Of a stretch of 64,000 nt of DNA, positions 27,695 through 34,412 are shown in pieces. The stretch comes from Longimicrobiales bacterium (GTDB lineage: Bacteria > Gemmatimonadota > Gemmatimonadetes > Longimicrobiales > Gaopeijiaceae): the NCBI GenBank assembly GCA_951813395.1, contig OX638356.1:413340-477339 (forward strand), written 5' to 3'. A program made the translations under genes and the position numbers. The notes beneath the pieces were generated by a model. It was not told the DNA's origin. It worked only from the letters and a program-made list of their open reading frames with translations, and ran no database searches. The first letter of the stretch is position 1. Each line of letters begins with the position of its first letter.

Positions 27695-28786
27695 CTAGTG
27701 TTGTGTCCCAGAGATAGCTGTACATAGTCTCTGGATCTTCTGGAGGATGGAGTCTGCGGTGGCGGTCCACATGAACGGCTGGGCACCGGGGTTGTACTGG
27801 TCGGTGAAGCGGAGGATCTTCTCCTTGAGCTGGGTGACCGAGGAGAAGGAGCCGCGGCGGATGGCCTTCTGGGTGATGATGTTGAACCAGATCTCGACCT
27901 GGTTGATCCAGGAGGAGTAGGTGGGGGTGAAGTGGATGTGGTAGCGTGGCCGGGTGGCGAGCCAGCGCTTGACCTTGGCGTGCTTGTGGGTGCCGTAGTT
28001 GTCGACGACGAGGTGGACATCCAGGTCTGGGGGCACGTTGGCGTCGATGTGCCGGAGGAAGCTCAGGAACTCCTGGTGGCGATGCCGCGCCTTGCACTGG
28101 GCGAGAACCTGGCCGGTGGCGACGTCCAGGGCGGCGAAGAGGGTGGTCGTGCCGTGACGGATGTAGCCGTGTGTGACGCCCTCGACGTATCCGAGCCCGA
28201 GGGGCAGCAGAGGCTGGGTTCGCTCCAGCGCCTGGGTCTGGCTCTTCTCGTCCACGCAGAGCACCATCGCGCCCTCCGGCGGGTTGAGGTAGAGGCCGAC
28301 GATGTCGCGGACCTTTTCGGCGAAGAACGGGTCGGTGGAGAGCTTGAAGTGCTTCTGCCGGTGGGGCTGGAGGTTGAACGCCGTCCACACGCGGTGGACC
28401 GTGGACTTCGACAGCCCCGCCGCCTCGGCCATGGAGCGGCAGCTCCAGTGCGTGCTGCCATCGGGAGGCCGGGTGTCGAGCGTCTTCCTCAGCAGCACCA
28501 TGACCTCGTCGTCTTCGATGGAACGAGGCTTTCCCGGCCTGCGTTCGTCGTACAGGCCCATGAGGCCCTGGGTTCGGAAGCGCTCGCGCCACTTGCCGAC
28601 CGTCTGGCGGCTGGTGCGGACCCTCTCGGCGACCGCCTGGTTGTCCAACCCATCGGCGCACAGAAGCACGATCTCGGCACGGCGGACGAGCCCGGCGGGC
28701 AGGCTGCGCGAACGCACCAGCGACTCGAGTTCCTCACGGGCGCCCCGGCTGACTTCGAGCGCTTTCAACGGACGTCCCCTGGGCAT
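27695..28786 (-). CDS. IS630-type transposase
   Basis: 363 aa, full length. N-terminal helix-turn-helix (LDNQAVAERVRTSRQTVGKW, then AEAAGLSKSTVHRVW) and C-terminal DDE catalytic domain with Asp179 (CVDEKSQ), Asp262 (VVDNYGTHK) and Glu298 (NQVEIWF). No frameshift is needed. The stop codon TAG is formed by the flanking TA target bases plus the first flanking base, so the reading frame actually ends outside the element. Mobilises the element by cut-and-paste at TA. Confidence 0.95.
   Translation of the reverse strand: MPRGRPLKALEVSRGAREELESLVRSRSLPAGLVRRAEIVLLCADGLDNQAVAERVRTSRQTVGKWRERFRTQGLMGLYDERRPGKPRSIEDDEVMVLLRKTLDTRPPDGSTHWSCRSMAEAAGLSKSTVHRVWTAFNLQPHRQKHFKLSTDPFFAEKVRDIVGLYLNPPEGAMVLCVDEKSQTQALERTQPLLPLGLGYVEGVTHGYIRHGTTTLFAALDVATGQVLAQCKARHRHQEFLSFLRHIDANVPPDLDVHLVVDNYGTHKHAKVKRWLATRPRYHIHFTPTYSSWINQVEIWFNIITQKAIRRGSFSSVTQLKEKILRFTDQYNPGAQPFMWTATADSILQKIQRLCTAISGTQH
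27698..27709. repeat. IS630 left inverted repeat
   Basis: GTGTTGTGTCCC, next to the TA target at 27696-27697. It matches the right end in 11 of 12 positions. Confidence 0.85.
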
Positions 28787-28855
28787 GATATCTTCCTCGT
28801 TCGGGTGGATGAGAGGAATGATACCCGATCTTCTCTATTATGGCAAGATACTTAC

Positions 28856-28867
28856 GGGACACTACAC
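28856..28867. repeat. IS630 right inverted repeat
   Basis: GGGACACTACAC, next to the TA target at 28868-28869. It is the inverse of the left end apart from one base. Confidence 0.85.
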
Positions 28868-29223
28868 TAGGGCAGCAACCGCTGCAGCGTGAGCAGCACC
28901 CCCATCCCCAGTACCATGAGCCCGCCCAGCCGAATGGTCATGCGGTGCTCGAGGTCGCGCATCCCGGTGCGGACAGATGTGGCCAGCGTCTCGATTTCGC
29001 CCCGGAGCGAGGTCTCCATCTTCTCCATGTCGCCGCGGAGTGAGGTCTCGACCCGCTTGAGTTCGCTGCGGAGCGAGGTCTCGACCCGCCTGAGTTCGCT
29101 GCGGAGCGAGGTCTCCATCTTCTCCATGTCGCCGCGGAGTGAGGTCTCGACCCGCCTGAGTTCGCTGCGGAGTGAGGTCTCGACCCGCCTGACCTCGTTG
29201 CGTAGCGACGTCTCCACCCCCAC
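28867..29223 (-). CDS. Hendecad-repeat coiled-coil membrane protein
   Basis: 118 aa from GTG 29223 with AAGGGGG seven bases upstream. Residues 3-90 are eight tandem 11-residue units of the form VETSLRSELRR or METSLRGDMEK, a hendecad pattern giving a right-handed coiled coil. One transmembrane helix (LGGLMVLGMGVLLTLQRLLP) ends the protein. This layout recalls Bdr-like and DUF1640-like trimeric coiled coils with a C-terminal anchor. The stop codon TAG is shared with the IS630 target site, so the gene is intact although the IS abuts it. Function unknown. Confidence 0.75.
   Translation of the reverse strand: MGVETSLRNEVRRVETSLRSELRRVETSLRGDMEKMETSLRSELRRVETSLRSELKRVETSLRGDMEKMETSLRGEIETLATSVRTGMRDLEHRMTIRLGGLMVLGMGVLLTLQRLLP
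28954..29217 (-). repeat. Eight tandem 33-bp coding repeats
   Basis: Eight in-frame 33-bp units encode the 11-residue repeats of the coiled-coil gene. Two runs of about 50 bp (starting near 29017 and 29114) are nearly identical, showing recent unit duplication. Copy number is likely to vary between strains. Confidence 0.85.
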
Positions 29224-29393
29224 CAGATCCCCCTTCGTCGAAAATCACTCCGCGAAGCTCATCATGACCCCCCAAAGATGTCCCGTTGCGTTCGCAGCCG
29301 CCAGCCGGCTCCCAAAACGGAGCGGCCGCCGACGAGGGCCATCACTATGGGTTGGAAGAATGGGCGCTCTCATGGCTGGATGGGCCAACCTGT
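29224..29393. other. Gap without a recognised gene
   Basis: 170 bp between the coiled-coil gene and the 3' end of the amidohydrolase. It contains short open frames only. No promoter or hairpin of note was seen apart from the ribosome site of the coiled-coil gene at its left edge. Confidence 0.4.
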
Positions 29394-30863
29394 CTACGAC
29401 GCCGGATCCATCTCCCGCCGAATCGCCCGCCCCGGAAAGACGCCTTCGACGAGGCTCCCGTCGCGCACTACCGAAGTCCCGCCCACCAGGACATGCAGGA
29501 ATCCGCGCGACGGAGTCGCCGGAGCGTCGTAGTCCGCCATGTCGAGCACCGTCTCCGGATCGAAGAGCGCCAGGTCCGCGTCGGCGCCGACCTGCACGCG
29601 GCCCTTCCCCGCCATCGCCGGCGCCGCCCCCTGCACCCGTCGCGCCGGGAGAATCGTCATCTTCGCCAGCGCGTCCATCAGGCTGATCACGCCCCGGTCT
29701 CGCGAGTAGTGGCCCAGAATGCGCGCGAAAGTCCCGGCGCCGCGCGGGTGCACGGAGACGTGCAGAAACGGGATCCCGTCGCTTGCGGCGATCACGTCGG
29801 GCTGCGCGACGATCCACTCGTTGGTCTCTTCGTTGCGGCCGTGAATGACCACCCAGCCGCCCTGCTCGCGGTACTCGGCGAAGGTCCGGGTGTTCAGCCG
29901 CTCTTCCTGTCCCGGCCATTGCAGCCGCTGATACGCCTCGTCGTCGAGCCCTACCCAGGGGTCGAAGAGGGCGGACTCGATGAAGGTCGACGACGCCGTG
30001 TACGGGTACGCCTCGGTCGTGACGTCGAGCCCCCGCGCCGCCGCGCCGCGGACCAGGGCGACCGCGTCCATCGCCGACTCGTCGGCGGAGGAGTTGAGGT
30101 GTACGATGTGCAGCGCCGCACCGGTCGCGGCCGCGTTGGCGATCACTTCCTGGAAGGGGCCCAGGTTGCCGCCCCCGTCCGCGGCCCTGAGATGCACATA
30201 GGCCGGCACGCCGTGTGCCGCTGCCGACTCGAACAGGTCGAGGATCTCCGAGCGCGAAGCCCCCGGCGTGTAGGTGATTCCAAACCCGTACCCGAGCCCG
30301 CCCTCGGCCAGCCCCTGCTCCATAAGGGCCGCGAGTTCGGCGACCTCGGGGTTTTCCAGTTCCCTGTAGATCACGTCCGAGCCCATGGACTCGTTCTCGC
30401 CCGGCGGGAGCGTCGGCTGGTGGCCGACATCGATGCCCAGCAGCAGCCGGGTCCGCGCGTTCGGGTGGCTTACCGTCGCCCCGAAGTTGAGGAGCGTGCG
30501 GCCCTCGCGGGATGCGTACCAGGGCGCCACCGGATACACGCCGATCTCCATTTCCAGCGCCGTGGTGACGCCGTCCAGCGCCTGCAGGCGTTCGCTTATG
30601 GAGTCCTGACCGTGTGCGTGCAGGTCGATGAAGCCTGGCGCGACCACAAGGCCGGTCGCGTCAACCGTGTCCCGGCCGGTGATTTCGTCCTCCGTGACCG
30701 CGGTGATCGTGCCGTCGCTCACCCCGACGTTGCGGGGCGCGTCCAGTCCGGTCTCCGGATCCATGACGCGTCCGTTCAGGATCACCATGTCGTGGGGCGA
30801 CGAGCAGGCTGCCGTGAGGAGAAGGGCAGCGAGGAGATGGTGGGGCCGGGGCGTGGGGCGCAT
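29394..30863 (-). CDS. Amidohydrolase, D-aminoacylase-like lipoprotein
   Basis: 489 aa from ATG 30863. The lipobox LLLTAACSS places it in the periplasm, membrane-anchored. The metal-dependent amidohydrolase barrel starts MVILNGRVMDPETG, and the first metal site is GFIDLHAHGQD. Later ligand regions are VHLRAADGGG, HIVHLNSSADE and the C-terminal GRVQVGADADLALFDPE strand of the small beta domain. Family members remove N-acyl groups from D-amino acids or open cyclic amides. The third metal-site segment is less obvious, so the exact substrate class is inferred. Confidence 0.87.
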   Translation of the reverse strand: MRPTPRPHHLLAALLLTAACSSPHDMVILNGRVMDPETGLDAPRNVGVSDGTITAVTEDEITGRDTVDATGLVVAPGFIDLHAHGQDSISERLQALDGVTTALEMEIGVYPVAPWYASREGRTLLNFGATVSHPNARTRLLLGIDVGHQPTLPPGENESMGSDVIYRELENPEVAELAALMEQGLAEGGLGYGFGITYTPGASRSEILDLFESAAAHGVPAYVHLRAADGGGNLGPFQEVIANAAATGAALHIVHLNSSADESAMDAVALVRGAAARGLDVTTEAYPYTASSTFIESALFDPWVGLDDEAYQRLQWPGQEERLNTRTFAEYREQGGWVVIHGRNEETNEWIVAQPDVIAASDGIPFLHVSVHPRGAGTFARILGHYSRDRGVISLMDALAKMTILPARRVQGAAPAMAGKGRVQVGADADLALFDPETVLDMADYDAPATPSRGFLHVLVGGTSVVRDGSLVEGVFPGRAIRREMDPAS

Positions 30864-30911
30864 TGGGACTGGCTCCGCTGGGATGGTCAATGTTGTGTCT
30901 TGAGACTTGGA

Positions 30912-30933
30912 GCTTGCGCGAGGCGGCGCAAGC
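30912..30933 (-). terminator. Hairpin after the 81-aa gene
   Basis: Perfect 8-bp stem GCTTGCGC (30912-30919) / GCGCAAGC (30926-30933), loop GAGGCG, beginning 3 bp past the stop of the 81-aa reading frame. No T-run follows on the minus strand. Confidence 0.4.
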
Positions 30934-30935
30934 AG

Positions 30936-31181
30936 CTAACGGCCCTCCATCACGCGGGCCCGGTTGTCCGGGATGGCCAGCCACTTGGATGCCCACTCGG
31001 ACTTGACCCGGGGCGAAGGGTGGTAGGACTCGAAAACTCGCAAGTCCCCGTCCTCGAACAGCGGCGCAGCCCGAGCCGCGCTGTCACCGACGTGCGGCAG
31101 GTTCAGCATGCCCAGCCGCTGGTTGCGGACCTTGGGGAGTCGGAGTGTGCGGGGGACGCCGGGGTCGTATGGGAGTGACAT
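30936..31181 (-). CDS. Orphan 81-aa protein with HPSP motif
   Basis: Runs from ATG 31181, the first start after an in-frame TAG, to 30936, followed by a hairpin. The sequence is not low-complexity and looks protein-like: RNQRLGMLNLPHVGDSAARA, then DLRVFESYHPSPRVKSEW. The HPSP tetrapeptide after a strand is reminiscent of the C-terminal active-site loop of uracil-DNA-glycosylase-fold proteins. The N-terminal two thirds of such an enzyme are missing, so it may be a fragment. No firm family assignment. Confidence 0.4.
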   Translation of the reverse strand: MSLPYDPGVPRTLRLPKVRNQRLGMLNLPHVGDSAARAAPLFEDGDLRVFESYHPSPRVKSEWASKWLAIPDNRARVMEGR

Positions 31182-31325
31182 GGGTCTTCGGTTGGTTAGG
31201 TTCTCTCTTGTCGCATTCTACTGCCGAAGAAACTTGCGGTGCCAGCCCCGTGCACGAAATCCCATTCCTCGCCGCTACCGCCAATGCGCCGATGTTGTCG
31301 TAGGACTGTCCGTTCTTGTCATATC

Positions 31326-31403
31326 CTGGGCCGGGGCGACTTCGGCGTGAACGAGCTGGCCGTCTTCCTGCAGGACACCTGGAAGCCCAACGATTCGTGT
31401 TGA
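31326..31403 (+). pseudogene. TonB-dependent receptor fragment
   Basis: A 25-codon stretch (31326-31400) plus a TGA stop reading GRGDFGVNELAVFLQDTWKP matches the barrel signature of CarboxypepD-regulated TonB receptors (typically ..YVQDTWKPNDRLTL). Nothing else of the gene is present. It breaks at about 31398, where a permease fragment on the other strand begins. Confidence 0.45.
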
Positions 31404-31530
31404 CGACCACGACCGGCACGCTCACCAGTACCGCCGTCTGCGACCCGATGATCAGGGACGCCAGACGGGGAGGCCGCTCGTCGGCGGCGTAGCGCAATCT
31501 GCCGCGAGGCTGCCCTGGTCCGGGTGTCAT
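31399..31530 (-). pseudogene. N-terminal fragment of an NCS2-type permease
   Basis: From ATG 31530, 31 bp after the stop of the DmdA-like gene, the frame reads LRYAADERPPRLASLIIGSQ then TAVLVSVPVVVVN, like the N-terminus of uracil/xanthine-type permeases (a D-E-R-P-P segment before TM1). After residue 44 the match ends abruptly at the TonB-receptor fragment. It may once have been the transporter of the demethylase operon upstream. Confidence 0.45.
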
Positions 31531-31561
31531 CGGTTGCCTGCTCCCGGCACGAATCCCGCCA

Positions 31562-32755
31562 CTACGACTTCGGAATGTCCTTGCCCGGATCGACGAAGGG
31601 TTTTGGCACCACCACAGCCCCCCGCTCGCCGTCCGGCGTGGCCACCCGCAGCCGCGTTCCCAACTCCGCGTACGCGGCCGGCACCATCGCATAGCCGATA
31701 TTCCGCCTGAGGCGCGGCGACCACACCGCCGAAGTTACGAAGCCGATCGCCTCGCCGCCCTCGCCGCCCCCGCCGCCCTCGCCGCCCCTGCTCCCGCGAT
31801 CGTCAGGCCACACCGGCCACCGCGTCATGTTCAGGTCGAGCGGCCCGCCCGCGATCTCCACGCCGGCCAGCCGCCGCCCGGGCCCGTCCTCCGCGATCCG
31901 CGCCAGCGCCTCACGGCCAATGAAGTCGCCCTCCTGACCGTCGTCGACCTGCCACCCCAGCCCGACCTCGTACGGATTGGTGTCCAGCGTCATGTCGATC
32001 CCGTAGTTCAGGATCCCGGCCTCGATCCGCCGGATGTCCGACGGGCCCGTGGGCGCAATGCCGAGATCGGCGCCCGCTTCCATCACCCGGTCCCACAGCT
32101 CCACCCCGCGACTCCCGTCCCGCAGGTAGATCTCGTAGCCGACCTCGCCGCTCCACCCCGTCCGCGTCACCACCACGGGAATCCCGTCCAGATCGGTCTC
32201 CGCGAACCAGTAGTAGCGCAGCCGCGCGACTCCGTCCCCGAACAGCCGCCGCACCACCTCCTTCGACTTCGGCCCCTGCACCTGCATCGGCGACACATCG
32301 GGCTCACACAGCCGCACATCGAGCCCCGAGTTCAGCGCCACACCCTTCGCCCACAGCAGCACGTCGCTGTCCGCCAGCGCCAGCCAGAAGTGGTTCTCCC
32401 CCAGCCGCAGCAGCACGGGGTCGTTCACGATGCCCCCGTCCTCGGCGGTGATCAGCACGTACTTGCCCTGCCCGACGGCGCACTTCGACAGGTCCCTCGG
32501 CGTCAGCATGTTCGTGAACGCGAACGCGTCCGGCCCGGTGATCTCGACCTGCCGCTCGACGCTCACGTCCCACACCGTGACCCCCGTCCGCAGCCGCTCG
32601 TACTCGGCGTGCAGGTCGTCGTACCGGGTGGGCAGAAACATGTGGTTGTAGACCGTGTAGCTCCGGCACCCCGCGCGCAGCGTGGCGTCGAAGTACGGCG
32701 AACGGCGAAGCCGGGCTCCGCGCTGGATGAGAGCCATGTCGAAGGTCGGGGTCAT
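31562..32755 (-). CDS. GcvT-family protein, DmdA-like
   Basis: 397 aa folate-dependent aminomethyltransferase-fold protein. Segments RGARLRRSPYFDATLRAG, YTVYNHMFLPTRYDD, VWDVSVERQVEITGPDA, GGIVNDPVLLRLGENHFWL and LALADSDVLLWAKGVA follow the DMSP-demethylase-like branch rather than glycine cleavage T protein. A Gly/Glu-rich insert (GGEGGGGGEGGEA) lies near residue 325 just before the conserved GFVTSAVWSP strand. It probably transfers a methyl group from a substrate to tetrahydrofolate. Last intact gene of a five-gene operon, 52 bp after the FAD enzyme. Confidence 0.9.
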   Translation of the reverse strand: MTPTFDMALIQRGARLRRSPYFDATLRAGCRSYTVYNHMFLPTRYDDLHAEYERLRTGVTVWDVSVERQVEITGPDAFAFTNMLTPRDLSKCAVGQGKYVLITAEDGGIVNDPVLLRLGENHFWLALADSDVLLWAKGVALNSGLDVRLCEPDVSPMQVQGPKSKEVVRRLFGDGVARLRYYWFAETDLDGIPVVVTRTGWSGEVGYEIYLRDGSRGVELWDRVMEAGADLGIAPTGPSDIRRIEAGILNYGIDMTLDTNPYEVGLGWQVDDGQEGDFIGREALARIAEDGPGRRLAGVEIAGGPLDLNMTRWPVWPDDRGSRGGEGGGGGEGGEAIGFVTSAVWSPRLRRNIGYAMVPAAYAELGTRLRVATPDGERGAVVVPKPFVDPGKDIPKS

Positions 32756-32807
32756 TCAGGGGTCTCCCGGGGTTGAGGAATTGGGGTCGAGGAGATTGTG
32801 AACGTTT

Positions 32808-34412
32808 TCACGAGCGCCCGCTCAATCGCGCCGCCTGCTTCCGTTCGCGCAAGATCTCGCCTGCGGCAAGGCGGCCCGGTCCTCCCGTCACGCCGCCCCC
32901 CGGGTGGCATCCGGAGCCGCACAGGAACAACCCCTCGACCGGCGTCCGATACCGCGCCCAGCCCGCGATCGGGCGCATGAAGAGCATCTGGTCGAGGCCC
33001 ATCTGCCCGTGGTACTCGTCGCCGCCGGTGAGTCCCGGTTCGGTCTCCAGGTCGAGCGGGGTGATCAGGCGGTGGTCGACGATGCGGTCGCGCATGCCAG
33101 GAAGAAAGTCGTCGAGCACGGAGAGGGCGCCGGCGAGCAGAGCGTCGCGGGTCGCATCGTCCTGCCAGCTGCCCTCGCGCAGGTCGTAGGGGGCGTGGCG
33201 GATCTGGATGGAGGCCAGGTGGCGGCCGTCGGGTGCGAGCGTGGGGTCGTGCAGGGTGGGTACGACCATGTCGAGGTGGGGGCGGGCCGAGCAGCGGCCG
33301 TACTTGGCGTCGTCGGCTGCGCGTTCGAGGTAGTCCGGTGTGGGAGCCACCAGGGTGTGGCCGGCGAGGCGTTCGGCCGCCTCGGGGAGGGGCGGAAGCC
33401 CGTCGAGCAGCAGGTGCAGGACCGCCGTGGTCCCGCGCAGCTGGATGTTGCCCACCTTGCGGTTGACTTCGGGGCCCAGCCGCGGCGCGCCCACCAGGCG
33501 GAAGAAGGTGCGGCGGGGATCGGCGCCCGAGATCACGCGGCGGGCGGCGATCTCCTCCCCGCCGGTCAGCGCCACCCCGGTCGCGGTGCCGTCGTCGACC
33601 AGAATGCGCTCCACCTCGGCCCCGGTGCGGATCTCGGCCCCGTGCGCCCGCGCCGCCGCCGCCAGCGCGGCGGAAAGCGCCCCGATCCCGCCCTTCACGA
33701 ACGCCGACGAGCGGAAGCCGTGCGGTTCGCCGCCCGTGGCGTGATAGATGATCCGGAAGGCGCCGCCCATGGCGCTCGGGCCGTGACGGGAGCCCGCCAG
33801 CGCGGTGCTGCCCAGCATTCCCTTGAGCGCGTCGTTCTCGAACCAGTCGTCGAGGAGGTCCCGGGCCGGAAGCGGCGCCACGCGCAGCAGCTCCACCAAC
33901 GTGCGCTTCCCGAGCCTGCCCGCTCGCAACAGGGGGCGGAGAAGACGGAGTCGCTCGCGCGGGGTCATGTCGTGCGGGGCGGGGGCCGGGTGGTCGAGGG
34001 CGACGCGCAGCACGCGCGCCATGGTGCGCAGGTGGTCGGCCCAGTCCGGGAAGCGTGCCGCGTCCGCGCGGCTGTGGCGGGCGATTTCGTCGCGGGTTCG
34101 CGCCGGGTCGCGCCACAGCGTGAGGGCCTCGCCGCCGCCGGTCAGCGAGGTGGCCAGCGCGGGGGGGCGGATCCACTCGAGACCGTGGCCGGTCAGGCCC
34201 AGGTCGGCGGCGAGGGCCGCCGGGAAGAGTCCCGCATCCTGCGCGGCCACGTTGACCGCGCAGCCGGGCAGGATTTCCGCCGTCGAGGCCGCGCCCCCCA
34301 GGACCCCGCGCCGTTCCAGCACGAGCACCTTCCACCTCTCGCAGGCGAGCAGCGCGGCGGTCACCAGTGCGTTGTGACCGCCTCCCACAACGACCGCGTC
34401 GTACTGCTTCAC
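32808..34412 (-). CDS. Phytoene-desaturase-like FAD oxidoreductase (second of pair)
   Basis: 534 aa from GTG 34412, overlapping the previous gene's stop by 4 bp (GTGA). Dinucleotide-binding motif VVVGGGHNALVTAALLA at the N-terminus, ERRGVLGGAAST, and the C-terminal FAD motif LFLCGSGCHPGGGVTGGPG. Middle segment DDWFENDALKGMLGSTAL and MGGAFRIIYHATGG belong to the CrtI-like family, but no carotenoid genes are near. With its 535-aa paralogue immediately upstream it may form a heterodimer oxidising a small methylated or amine substrate. Confidence 0.9.
   Translation of the reverse strand: MKQYDAVVVGGGHNALVTAALLACERWKVLVLERRGVLGGAASTAEILPGCAVNVAAQDAGLFPAALAADLGLTGHGLEWIRPPALATSLTGGGEALTLWRDPARTRDEIARHSRADAARFPDWADHLRTMARVLRVALDHPAPAPHDMTPRERLRLLRPLLRAGRLGKRTLVELLRVAPLPARDLLDDWFENDALKGMLGSTALAGSRHGPSAMGGAFRIIYHATGGEPHGFRSSAFVKGGIGALSAALAAAARAHGAEIRTGAEVERILVDDGTATGVALTGGEEIAARRVISGADPRRTFFRLVGAPRLGPEVNRKVGNIQLRGTTAVLHLLLDGLPPLPEAAERLAGHTLVAPTPDYLERAADDAKYGRCSARPHLDMVVPTLHDPTLAPDGRHLASIQIRHAPYDLREGSWQDDATRDALLAGALSVLDDFLPGMRDRIVDHRLITPLDLETEPGLTGGDEYHGQMGLDQMLFMRPIAGWARYRTPVEGLFLCGSGCHPGGGVTGGPGRLAAGEILRERKQAARLSGRS

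Larger units (their letters stand above)
27698..28867 (-). mobile_element. IS630-family insertion sequence, complete
   Basis: About 1170 bp. The ends are imperfect inverted repeats GTGTTGTGTCCC (27698-27709) and GGGACACTACAC (28856-28867), 11 of 12 matched, and both are flanked by TA (27696-27697 and 28868-28869), the target duplication of the IS630/Tc1 group. One transposase gene fills it. The insertion replaced nothing: removing it and one TA rejoins a coiled-coil gene to its hairpin. Confidence 0.9.

Noticed and set aside
28954-29217. Regular 33-bp repeats resembling a CRISPR array
   Set aside because: There are no unique spacers; the units are contiguous, in frame and encode a coiled coil.
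30891-30906. TGTTGTGTC resembling an IS630 end
   Set aside because: Only nine contiguous bases match and the rest differs, so chance is likely, unlike the 17/19 match at 38608.
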